Position numbers and translations under genes: made by a program
Source: JAGVSR01 sp963708775
Lineage (GTDB): Bacteria > Pseudomonadota > Alphaproteobacteria > Rhizobiales > Hyphomicrobiaceae
Assembly: GCA_963708775.1 (NCBI GenBank)
Contig: CAVPTI010000013.1
Coordinates: 1 to 64,000 of the forward strand
Length of the DNA: 64,000 bases
Reading direction: 5' to 3'
Shown here: positions 1 to 13,003 of the stretch, one piece after another
How the letters are laid out: the number at the start of each line of letters is the position of its first letter
Numbering within the stretch: position 1 is the stretch's first letter
Notes under the pieces: model-generated
Told to the model about the DNA's origin: nothing
The model's input: only the letters and a program-made list of their open reading frames with translations
The model's database searches: none

Positions 1-114
1 ATGTTCAAGTCGCAAGATACATCAGTTTGAACAAAGTTCAAGTGGTGACTTCAAAAGCGGCCGGTCTCGGTTAGCGATATCCTAATCGCAGGCGCCAGAG
101 CGCAGGCCGTTGCC

Positions 115-2208
115 TTAGCGGCTCGCGGTCATCACGGGAGCGCGCCGCATGAGTTCTTCGATCCGCGCTCGCTCGCGCTGGAATTCGGCGAGATCCTTGC
201 CGGTGAGTTTGCGCTCGCGCGGCACCTGGATCGAGAGCGGATCGACAAACCGGCTGTTGATCAGCACCTCGTAATGCAAATGCGGACCAGACGACAAACC
301 CGTCGATCCCACATAGCCGATGATCTGCCCCTGCCGCACCTTCATGCCGTCTTGAACACCCGGAGCGATGCGCGTCATATGGCTGTAGGCGGTCTGATAG
401 CCGTTGGCATGCCGAATGCGCACATAGTTGCCGTTGTACGACTTGTGCCGCGCTTCTTCGATCGTACCCCTGCCGGCCGCGAGGATAGGCGTGCCCACCG
501 GCGCTGCCCAGTCAACACCCGTGTGCATTTTGCGAATGCCGAGCAGCGGATGGTACCGCACGCCGAAACCCGACGTGAGCCGCAGGTCGCCACGGATCGG
601 TTTGCGCATGAGAAACTTGCGCGAGTTGTTCCCGTCCTTGTCATAGTAATCGACCTGACCGTCGGATCGAGCGAAAACGGTAATAGCCGGTGGTATCGCC
701 GCTGCTCGTGATGGCCGTGTAGAGCAGTTCGCCCGGCGGACCGTCGGTCCCATTCTCCTGCTTCAGATCGAAGAAGTATTCTGCACTGTCGTCCGCGCGC
801 AGGCGGCGGCGGAAGTCGGTTTCCGACGCGTGCACGCGCAGAATTTGCTGGATCGTGTCGCTCGGCACCTGTTGCACGAGGCTCGCGTGATAAAGGCTCG
901 CATACAGCGTTGAACTGAGGCCAGAGTCGTTATGAAGCAAGCCGCGCCGCCACGATCTCCTGCGCCGGCGGCGTTGCGCTCGCGATGAAATCGCCGCCTG
1001 CACTGCGCGCCACCGTCACCAGATGTTCGTGACCGTCGCCGAACACGGATAGCCGTGTCGGTTCCAATTTGCCCGGATCATCTAGCGATGGCACAAGCGT
1101 GATGTGCACTTCCTGTCCAGCCTTCAGATTTTCATCTTTGAAAATCGTCTCGGCGGAAGCCAGAATTTCTCGCACGACCCAGGTTTCCGCGCCGGTCGAG
1201 GCGAGGATCTTGGCCAGCGTGTCGCGCGCGCCGAACTTTCACCACCCGCGTTTGCTGGTCTTCGAGTTGGGCGTCCGGCTCATCGGCTTCCACGATGGTC
1301 TTTGCAAGGTTCGTCGTGTTGGGTGCGCGCGGCCGGCGCGGCAGTGGCATCGGCCTGCGGGCCCGCCTCCACGGGTGGTGCTTCGCCGGGATCCTCGTCA
1401 GCGGGCACATCGAGGCTCGCCTGCTGCACGAGGTCATCAACTTCTCGGCCGTCGAGTTCTTGTCCGTCTTCGCCGGGGAGAAATCCGCCGAGCAATTCCA
1501 CAACGCGGACCGAAACGTCGCTGCTCTGCGTCGTGCTTTCGCTTTCGCGATTGCTCGAGACGGGCTTGTTGTCGGCGTAGAGCTTCAGCGGATTGAAGGG
1601 CGGAATGACATCCGCGTAGTTGCCGGGCACCGGTGCCAAATGCGAAACAATGCGAACATAGGGCTTCGCGTAAATGTATTCGCGTCCGTTTCGACGTTGT
1701 TTGAGCGTCTCGTGGATGATGTACCGCGTCGACGTGGCGCCCGTTGTGGCCTGCAGCCGGTCGGTTTTCGCAATGGCCCAGTTGAGGCCGTCGTCGGGCC
1801 GGTGCGGCGCTGGCATCGGCATAACCGCCGCGTCCATACGCAATCGGTCGAGCGTCGGCATGCGGCCCCCGGCAGGATCACGCGGGTCGGTCGAGCCGTA
1901 AATCACGACAATGATGGCAACGGCCCCAACGGCAGCAGCGATACAGGTACTCAAGAGCCAGCGAAAACGGCCGCTCTGCCGGCTGTCGGCGTGGTCCGCC
2001 GCATAGACGTCGGCTCCCGCGCCACGTCCTCGTGAGCCGCGGTAGAGATGCGGTAGCCCGCGCGGTTGATCAGCCGAACGGGCGCGCGCCGGGCGATGGC
2101 CCGGCCGCGATGCGCGGCCGATGTCTGAGGTGTTGAGCCAAGCGGCTGTCCCCTGCAGTCCCCCGAAAACGACAGTCTCGAACGGCCCCAGCAGAGGCAG
2201 CTCGGCAC
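115..2208 (-). CDS. M23 family peptidoglycan metallopeptidase (frameshifted)
   Basis: The C-terminal piece (115-753) is a LytM/M23 domain: the zinc ligands sit in HTGVDW and HLHYEV, and the fold signature GDLRLTSGFGVRYHP precedes them. Upstream pieces in other frames (about 641-1003, 930-1175, 1280-1980) supply the linker region and an N-terminal membrane anchor with a hydrophobic stretch near AAAVGAVAIIVVIYG (about 1900-1960). Together they make one periplasmic, membrane-anchored endopeptidase of roughly 650-700 residues that would cut peptide cross-links in murein. At least four frame changes are needed, near 700, 950, 1200 and 2000. The true start is uncertain (2040-2210); the given end is an upper bound. 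Function is secure from the C-terminal domain; whether the gene is truly broken or mis-sequenced cannot be told from sequence alone. Confidence 0.8.
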
Positions 2209-2594
2209 CGTCCCACGTCAGGCTCACGCTGACGCGCCGCCCGGACGTGCGCAGACTGTCCGTTGTTTGCGGGTCTGCGGTCAATGAGATCGACTGATTT
2301 GTCGGGCTGTTTTGTGGCGTAACCCGGAGCTTCCGAGATATCCGGACGAGCCGGTGGCCTCGATCTGCATCGGTGTGGAACCAATGCCAGCCGCCGGGCG
2401 CTCGAGGGAGTGCCGCAAACGCCTGCGAGAGGCCCTCGAAGGGTCGGTCAGCCCAGGTTCCGCCTTCAAACTCCGGGTAAAAATGGCTCCTCGCGGGCCT
2501 TGAATGGGCCATGTGGATAACTATGTTTTCCGTTGTAAGATCAGTACGTTGCGACAAGCCGATCGAAATTCGAAAGAAAATCTAAAATCGGTTG

Positions 2595-2623
2595 TTGACA
2601 CCGGGCCGGGGTTTGTATTTATT
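2595..2623 (+). promoter_or_regulatory. Candidate rRNA operon promoter
   Basis: A perfect TTGACA -35 box at 2595-2600 is followed, after about 15-17 bases, by an AT-rich TATTTATT element (2616-2623) that can serve as -10. It lies about 380 bases upstream of 16S, a normal distance for an alphaproteobacterial rrn leader. The exact -10 register is uncertain. Confidence 0.55.
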
Positions 2624-2775
2624 CGGTCCTTGTCGGGGCGCCACGGTGCTTCGCCGGCCCGCGACGGGCATTGCTCTTCTCGAAACCTCGGTTCTCTGCC
2701 GGGACTACCCGGAGGGAGCCCTGTTGTCTCGAAAGCTCAATCTAACAAGATTGGCTCGAGTAGCTGTCGCTGGTT

Positions 2776-2788
2776 TGCTCTTTGAAAA
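2776..2788 (+). promoter_or_regulatory. boxA antitermination element of rrn leader
   Basis: TGCTCTTTGAAAA matches the conserved boxA recognised by the NusB/NusE antitermination complex. It sits in the rRNA leader, about 210 bases before mature 16S, where boxA is expected. Confidence 0.75.
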
Positions 2789-3000
2789 TTGAAAACGGAA
2801 GAAAGAGAAACGCAGGCGGCGGAGTCCTGGCGAGATCTCGAACCCTCACGGGTTTTAGGTCGACAGATACTCTGGCGATATCTGCGTTTCAAACCATCAC
2901 CATAATGCATGTCCGGCAACGGATGTGTGTTGTGTGAAGGTGCCCGTGACGCAGTAATATCCTTGGAGATACCTCCAAGCCGATCCAGAAATCAGACTTT

Positions 3001-4490
<1,490 letters not shown>

Positions 4491-4643
4491 GAGCGAGTAG
4501 ATGCCGGCTTCTTCGGAGGCCACCAGCACTCTCACTCTCATTAGAATATCGGAGATCAGGAATGGTATCGACCTGGTCTCTATGAAAAACACGCGGGGCA
4601 CCGCCGTCTTCGTTTCTCTTTCTTCACATGGATGCACGCTTAA

Positions 4644-4720
4644 GGGCCTGTAGCTCAGTTGGTTAGAGCGCGCGCTTGATAAGCGTGAGGTCGGAAGTTC
4701 AAATCTTCCCAGGCCCACCA
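4644..4720 (+). tRNA. tRNA-Ile (GAT)
   Basis: A 77-nt cloverleaf with acceptor GGGCCTG pairing with CAGGCCC, anticodon loop TTGATAA (anticodon GAT) and an encoded 3' CCA. It lies in the 16S-23S spacer, the usual place for this tRNA. Confidence 0.97.
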
Positions 4721-4788
4721 TTGTTTCGCCTTGTGCGGTTCGATGTTGGGTTGGAAGGTTTGTCCGGCGTTTGGATCCCGAAAGGATT

Positions 4789-4864
4789 GGGGCCATAGCT
4801 CAGCTGGGAGAGCGGTAGCTTTGCAAGCTTCAGGTCGTCGGTTCGATCCCGTCTGGCTCCACCA
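4789..4864 (+). tRNA. tRNA-Ala (TGC)
   Basis: A 76-nt cloverleaf with acceptor GGGGCCA, anticodon loop containing TTTGCAA (anticodon TGC) and an encoded CCA. It is the second tRNA of the 16S-23S spacer. Confidence 0.97.
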
Positions 4865-5202
4865 TCCTTATTGGTCGCGCGGAAATCGCTGCGATCCATC
4901 CATGTGTAAGAGAACAAGTTTCCGCACGGGCTCTGCCCGATGCGGATCGATCCGTGACATCGTGAAGAGGGGATACACCTGGGTTGCTGGCTTTGCCGGC
5001 GACACCCGAGAGCGCTGCGTGCCGCAAGGCATGAGCGTGGAAGGGCTGGGGCTGATCGCAAGATCGGCTAAGGTACTGGGTCTATCCTGATGAAAATTCT
5101 GGTCTTTCTACAATGTCTACCAAGCCGAGTGTGGCCTGGCTCAAGCATCCTTCTCCGGATGCGGCGGCCGGGTAAGCACAGGTGGGCATTGCTAATGAGA
5201 GC
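4865..5202 (+). other. tRNA-Ala to 23S internal transcribed spacer
   Basis: A 338-base transcribed spacer. It should contain RNase III processing stems that flank 23S; the short complementary ends at the 23S boundary (GAGCGATCAAG at about 5198 and CTTGATTGCTCTC at about 8004) are visible. Nothing coding is recognised. Confidence 0.6.
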
Positions 5203-8013
<2,811 letters not shown>

Positions 8014-8078
8014 CTCATTAAGCAATGCTCATCGGAGCAAGCACGGAAGACCAGATTTTTCATCTCACAACTTCGCCG

Positions 8079-8194
8079 ACCTGGTGGTTCTGGCGGGGTG
8101 GCTGCACCCGATCCCATTCCGAACTCGGCCGTGAAACGCCCCAGCGCCAATGGTACTTCGTCTTAAGACGCGGGAGAGTAGGTCGCTGCCAGGT
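8079..8194 (+). rRNA. rrf: 5S ribosomal RNA
   Basis: A gene of about 116 nt starting ACCTGGTGGTTCTGGCGGGG and closing with the complementary GTCGCTGCCAGGT; the internal CCCGATCCCATTCCGAACTC is the standard 5S loop. No initiator tRNA-fMet gene follows, unlike in many alphaproteobacterial rrn operons. Confidence 0.95.
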
Positions 8195-8266
8195 CTGCAA
8201 AGTTGTGAGAATGAAACGATTTCATCAGGACGCGCGTCAGCGCGGCTCCCCTCTTCTTGACGGTTC

Positions 8267-8306
8267 AAACGGCCCGCATCTCGTGAGAAGCGGGCCGTTT
8301 TTGTTT
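8267..8306 (+). terminator. Rho-independent terminator of the rRNA operon
   Basis: An AAACGGCCCGC stem pairs with GCGGGCCGTTT across a short loop and is followed by TTGTTT. It lies about 70 bases after 5S. Confidence 0.9.
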
Positions 8307-8475
8307 CCAGGCTCGCGGGCTGAGGAGACATGACGTCGCAAAAGGGCGACAGCAGTACGTAAATCACCGGATATTTCTTCGAACTAGAACAAGTCGAAAT
8401 CATAGCGTTTGACGACACGGGATCTTCTTCCGCGTAGTGGTTTGCGTGCACGCCTGCACTGGCGTGCGCTCAATT

Positions 8476-8504
8476 TCGAGACCTTGAATCTCGACCATTG
8501 GGGG
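8476..8504 (+). promoter_or_regulatory. 29-nt leader element, copy 1 (hairpin plus SD)
   Basis: The element carries the inverted repeat CGAGA-N7-TCTCG followed by ACCATTGGGGG, whose G-run lies five bases before the ATG of the imelysin gene and can act as its Shine-Dalgarno sequence. 28 of 29 bases are identical to a second copy at 12969-12997 in front of the TonB-dependent receptor. A shared post-transcriptional or operator function is inferred. Confidence 0.55.
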
Positions 8505-8509
8505 ACACC

Positions 8510-9837
8510 ATGCTTACGTCAAACCGCCCGGCACGGCGCATTGCGCCTGTCGCCTTGATCGCATCCACCTTAGCGATTTTCATCTCGAATCGCATCGCCA
8601 GCGGCCTCGGCAGAGGCGCCGACGTCCGCCGCTGTCGTCGCGACCTACGCCGACATTGCGGCCGCCAGTTTCGCCGACAGCCACATCGCCGCTGTCGCGC
8701 TGCAGACAAAAATCGAAGCGCTGATCGCAAGGCCGTCCGATGAAACCCTCGGCGCCGCCCGCACCGCATGGGTCGCTGGCGCGTGAACCCTACATGCAGA
8801 CCGAAGTCTTCCGCTTCGGCAACAAACTCGTCGACGATTGGGAAGGTAAAGTGAACGCCTGGCCGCTCGATGAAGGCCTGATCGATTACGTCTCCCGCGC
8901 CTACACGGAAGCCGACACGCAGGAGAATGAAGCGTACGCCATCAACGTCATCGCCAACAAATCTCTGAAAATCGCCGGCGAAACCATCGACGCCTCGAAG
9001 ATCACGCCGCAACTCCTCGTTCGCAGCCTCCACGAAGCTGGCGGCGTCGAGGCCAATGTCGCCACCGGCTATCACGCGATTGAGTTCCTGCTCTGGGGGC
9101 AGGATCTGAATGGCACCGGAAAAGGCGCCGGCACGCGTCCCGCCACCGATTTCGACCCCAAGAACTGTACCGGCGGCCACTGCGATCGCCGGGCGGAATA
9201 CCTTCGAGTTGCGACAAATCTTCTCGTCGACCAACTAAAGCTCATGGCTGGCCACTGGTCTGCCGCCGGCGTTGCGCGCCGCGACGTTATGAAAGACAAC
9301 GGCAACGCCGGTCTCGTCGCGCTCTTCACCGGCCTCGGCAGCCTCACCTATGGCGAACTGGCCGGTGAACGCATGAAACTCGGCCTCATGATCCACGACC
9401 CCGAGGAAGAGCACGACTGCTTCTCCGACAACACGCACAACTCCCACTTCTTCAACGCTGTCGGCATCCGCAACATCTACCTTGGAAGCCTATACCCGGC
9501 TCGACGGCAGCAAGGTCTCAGGTCCCAGTGTGTCGGACCTCGTGCGCGCAAAATCCCCCGAAACTCGATACCAAGATCCGCGCCGCCATCGACGAAACGA
9601 TGCATCGCATGAATGCCATGGTCGAACGCGCCCGCACCGTCGAGGCCTACGATCAGATGATCGGCGAGAATAATGCGGAAGGCAACGCGGTCGTCCAGGC
9701 GGTCATCGACCAGCTCGCCGTTCTGGCCCGAGACTTTCGAGGAGGCGATATCCGTCCTCGGCATTCAAGGCGTTGCTATCATGGGCTCCGACAGTCTTGA
9801 TTCGCCCGCCAAGGTCCTCGACGGGCAGAAGGGCTAG
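8510..9837 (+). CDS. Imelysin-family (EfeO/IrpA-like) metal-uptake protein (frameshifted)
   Basis: After an N-terminal hydrophobic signal segment, joined pieces give a protein of about 440 residues. The imelysin signature GxHxxE is present as GYHAIE near 9067, followed by FLLWGQDLNGTGKGAG, and a second helical-bundle half runs to EEAISVLGIQGVAIMG. Members are periplasmic or outer-membrane-attached helical proteins tied to iron (or other metal) uptake. Frame changes are needed near 8600, 8780, 9480, 9560 and 9740. ATG 8510 is chosen because the G-rich SD lies five bases upstream. The porin follows nine bases after the stop, so the two probably form an operon with the di-heme gene. Confidence 0.85.
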
Positions 9838-9846
9838 GGCAATATC

Positions 9847-11212
9847 ATGAGCAACGACAAACACAACTACTCCGCCCCGGTATCGACGGGCTCGTCACTC
9901 GCCGCCGCAGTTGTCCTCGGCGCCGCGGCCGATCCTGGTCAGCCACCGCATTCGGCGCCTGCGCTGACAACGTCGTCAGCGGAATTCCTGAACTTCGATC
10001 GCAACCAGCCTGCCGCCCTCTCTCGCCGACCGCGGCGGGATCCGCAAAGATCTCGCCACCCGCGGTATCACGGTCGGCGCCAACTACATCGGCGAAGTGT
10101 TCGGTGTCGCCTCCGGCGGCCTCAACCGCGAAACCCACTACGACGGTCGCCTCGAACTCTGGCTCGACGCAGATCTCGACACGATCGTCGGATGGAAGGG
10201 ACTGACGTTCCACGCGAATGCCTACCAGATCCATGGATCGAGCATCACCGCTGAAAGCCTGGGCTCGCTGATGCCTGTAAGCTTCATCGAAGCGACTCCG
10301 GCAACGCGCTTGTTCGAACTGTATCTTGAGCAGAGTCTCGCCGACGGCAAGGTCACAATTCGCGCCGGGCAACTCGCTGCCGATTCCGAATTCATAATTT
10401 CGGACGGCGCTGGCGCTTTTCTCAACGGGACCTGGGGCTGGCCGTCGATAACCGCTGCCGACCTGCCGAACGGCGGCCCTGCTTACCCGCTTCCAGCTCC
10501 GGGCATCCGGGTCGCCATCACCCCGACGAAAACTACGGCGTCATGGCGGGCGATCTTCAATGGTGATGTCGTCGACGATTGCCCGCCCGGCGCCGATCCG
10601 CAGCGTTGCAATCCTCACGGCCTCGATTTTCCCTTCGGTGATGGTGCGCTTCGTTATGGCTGAAGGATTTTACAAGTATAGCGCCGGCGCGACTTCCGGG
10701 GCGCATCAAGGTCGGTGGCTGGTATGCACACGGGTGACTTCGAAAACATCGCTGATCCATCGATCATCGAAAGCGGCAACTATGGTCTCTATGCAATATG
10801 GGATCAGCGATTGTCAAAACTGGATAGCGACGGACGCAACATCGCGGTCTTTGCGCGCGTCATGGGCACACCGGATGATCGCAACGAAATCGATATCTAT
10901 GCCGAAGGGGGCGTAACGGTCACCGGACCGTTCGCGACCCGCGCCTGGAGATCTTCTTGGCATCGGCTTCGCGTATACCGGTATCTCCAATTCAGCCCAG
11001 ATCGCTGATCGCGATAGCGGGCCAATCCATTGTCCGCGATTACGAAGCCCTCCTCGAGGTCAGCTATACCGCGATCATCGTGCCGGGCTTCTCGATACAG
11101 CCGGACATTCAATACTTTTGGAATCCCGGCGGCAATGTTCCGGACGCAAGCGGCACGACCCCGGTCGAAAACGCATTGGTCCTCGGTCTCCGACTCAACC
11201 ATCAATTACTGA
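9847..11212 (+). CDS. OprB-type carbohydrate porin family protein (frameshifted)
   Basis: The assembled translation has an N-terminal signal-like segment, then alternating strands typical of OprB porins: GITVGANYIGEVFGVASGG, YDGRLELWLDADLDTIVG, and later IKVGGWYAHTGDFENI and LVLGLRLNHQY at the C-terminus, an aromatic end as outer-membrane barrels require. Length is about 455 residues, usual for the family. Frame changes occur near 10030-10080, 10650-10700, 10950 and 11205; removing one T at 11205-11206 gives the terminal Tyr and stop. The gene is tightly linked to the imelysin gene before it and the di-heme gene two bases after it. Substrate is unknown; context points to metal complexes as much as to sugars. 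Confidence 0.75.
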
Positions 11213-11214
11213 AT

Positions 11215-12754
11215 ATGATCCATAAACGTGCAGCACTCACCGTTGTCATTGCAGCTCTGGCGCCGATCGCCACCGGTGCAGCCTTGGCAATCACCGCGGA
11301 CTCCGGGGCTGTGTCCGATCAGCTCATCGTCGAAGAGCCGAGCGCGCACATCCTCGAAGCTCGCCGCAACCGCGAAACTCGAGCCCGGTGAAGAAAACCC
11401 CGGCGGCGGCGCCACCACACGCCGAAGCCGCGTCAATCGCGATGTCTTTTCGCAGCCGTCACAAGGCATCAGCTTCGAGAACGAAGGCCGCTTCCGTATT
11501 GGCAATTCCATCTTCCGCAAACTCTGGGTCACGCCGCCGGCCTCCACCGACAGCAGCGATGGCCTCGGCCCGCTGTACAACGCGAGAGGCTGCCAGAACT
11601 GCCACTTGAAAGACGGTCGCGGCAGCCCGCCGTCTGCCAATTTCCCCGAAGATACCGCCGTTTCGATGTTTCTGCGGCTCTCGATCCCACCGGAGACGGA
11701 CGAGCAGAAGCGCTTGCTTGCCGAGCGCCGCGTCAACGTCATCCCAGAGCCGACCTACGGCGGGCAGCTTCAGAACTTCGCGGTGCAGGGCGTTCCGATC
11801 GAAGGCCACATGCGCATCGATTACGCGGACAAGCCCATCATGCTCGCCGATGGAACCCGCATCATCTTGCGCGAACCGAAATATGCCGTCACCGAACTCG
11901 GCTACGGCCCCCTCCACCCCAAAACGATGCTGTCGCCGCGCGTCGCGCCGCAAATGATCGGCCTCGGCCTTTTGGAGGCGATCCCCGAAGAGCGCCTCCG
12001 CGGCATCTGGCTGATCCCGATGACGGTAACGGCGATGGCATCTCCGGCCGCACCAACGAAGTCTGGTCCATCGCACACAGACAAGCCCATGCTCGGCCGC
12101 TTCGGCTGGAAGGCCGGCAATCCGACCATCGAACAGCAGAGCGCGGAAGCCTTTGCCGGCGACATCGGCATATCCAATCCGATCGTCACCGCCTCCTACG
12201 GCGATTGCACCAGCGCGCAGGCCATCTGCACCGGTGCGCCCCACGGCGACAGTCCCCGCCAGGACGGACACGAGGTCGGACGCGAATTGTTCGATCTCGT
12301 CGTGTTCTATTCACAAAATCTCGCCGTTCCACCACGCCGCCGCACGAGCGATCCGCAAACACTCGCTGGCAAATCGCTCTTCAATAGCGCCGGTTGTGCC
12401 GGGTGTCACACGCCATCACACACGACAGGCGATGTGCCCGGCCAGCCGCATCTCTCCAATCAAAAGATTTGGCCCTATACCGATCTGCTGCTGCATGACA
12501 TGGGCGAAGGTCTTGCGGACAATCGTCCCGAGGGAGAAGCCGACGGCCGCGAATGGCGTACGCCACCGCTTTGGGGGATTGGTCTCACGGGCGCCGTCAG
12601 CCGCCATACGAATTTTCTGCACGACGGCCGCGCGCGCACGATCGAAGAAGCCATTCTCTGGCATGGCGGCGAAGCGCAGCGCGCGCGCGATGCCTATGCA
12701 GATCTTTCCCGGGAAGAGCGGGAAGCGCTGGTTGCCTTCGTAAAATCGCTCTGA
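11215..12754 (+). CDS. Di-heme oxidoreductase family protein (DUF1111 type, frameshifted)
   Basis: The start MIHKRAALTVVIAALAPIA is a clear Sec signal peptide. Two c-type heme motifs are visible, CQNCH near 11590 and CAGCH near 12400, with a periplasmic body of about 510 residues in the thiol-oxidoreductase-like di-heme family (relatives of MauG-type and cytochrome c peroxidases). Such genes commonly sit beside imelysin genes in proteobacterial metal-uptake loci. One frame change lies near 11370 and a compensating pair between about 12000 and 12080, where the other frame reads DPDDGNGDGISGRTNEVW-like sequence. ATG 11215 lies two bases after the porin stop. The exact redox reaction is unknown. 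Confidence 0.82.
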
Positions 12755-12968
12755 ATCTGCTGACAAATGCGTTGCAGATATGCAGCAGGCCACGACCATT
12801 CGTATGCTGTGGTCTGCGCAGCTTCACGCGAATCCTGCGATATTCATGACTGTCCGCGTCCAGTTTAAAATCGTTGCAAACTAATGCCTTTGACAGGTGC
12901 GTTGCGAGCCGCTTCAACGGGAGATGCCGCAAATGCGGCAACGTCTCGCCAAAAGCGGGCGCCTGATC

Positions 12969-12997
12969 TCGAGACCTTGAATCTCGGCCATTGGGGG
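12969..12997 (+). promoter_or_regulatory. 29-nt leader element, copy 2 (hairpin plus SD)
   Basis: This is the partner of the element at 8476-8504, with one substitution. Here it directly precedes the TonB-dependent receptor start at 13004. In this copy CATTGG (12989-12994) can also pair with CCAATG (13001-13006), which would place the G-run SD in the loop and the start codon in a stem, so a translational switch is possible. Confidence 0.55.
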
Positions 12998-13003
12998 GAA
13001 CCA

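Larger units (their letters stand above)
2209..3000 (+). other. Intergenic region and rRNA operon leader
   Basis: This stretch separates the divergently oriented peptidase from 16S. No convincing protein is seen: open frames in 2209-2557 have no recognisable domain and arginine/proline-rich composition. The right half holds the rRNA promoter and the antitermination leader described separately. Confidence 0.6.

Noticed and set aside
2209..2557. N-terminal extension of the M23 gene up to 2557
   Set aside because: The open frame continues but no domain or signal is visible and composition changes; the real start is more likely after about 2210.
11459..12271. 270-codon open frame opposite the di-heme gene
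   Set aside because: The opposite strand carries heme motifs and a signal peptide; this frame shows only Gly/Arg/Ala-rich shadow text.
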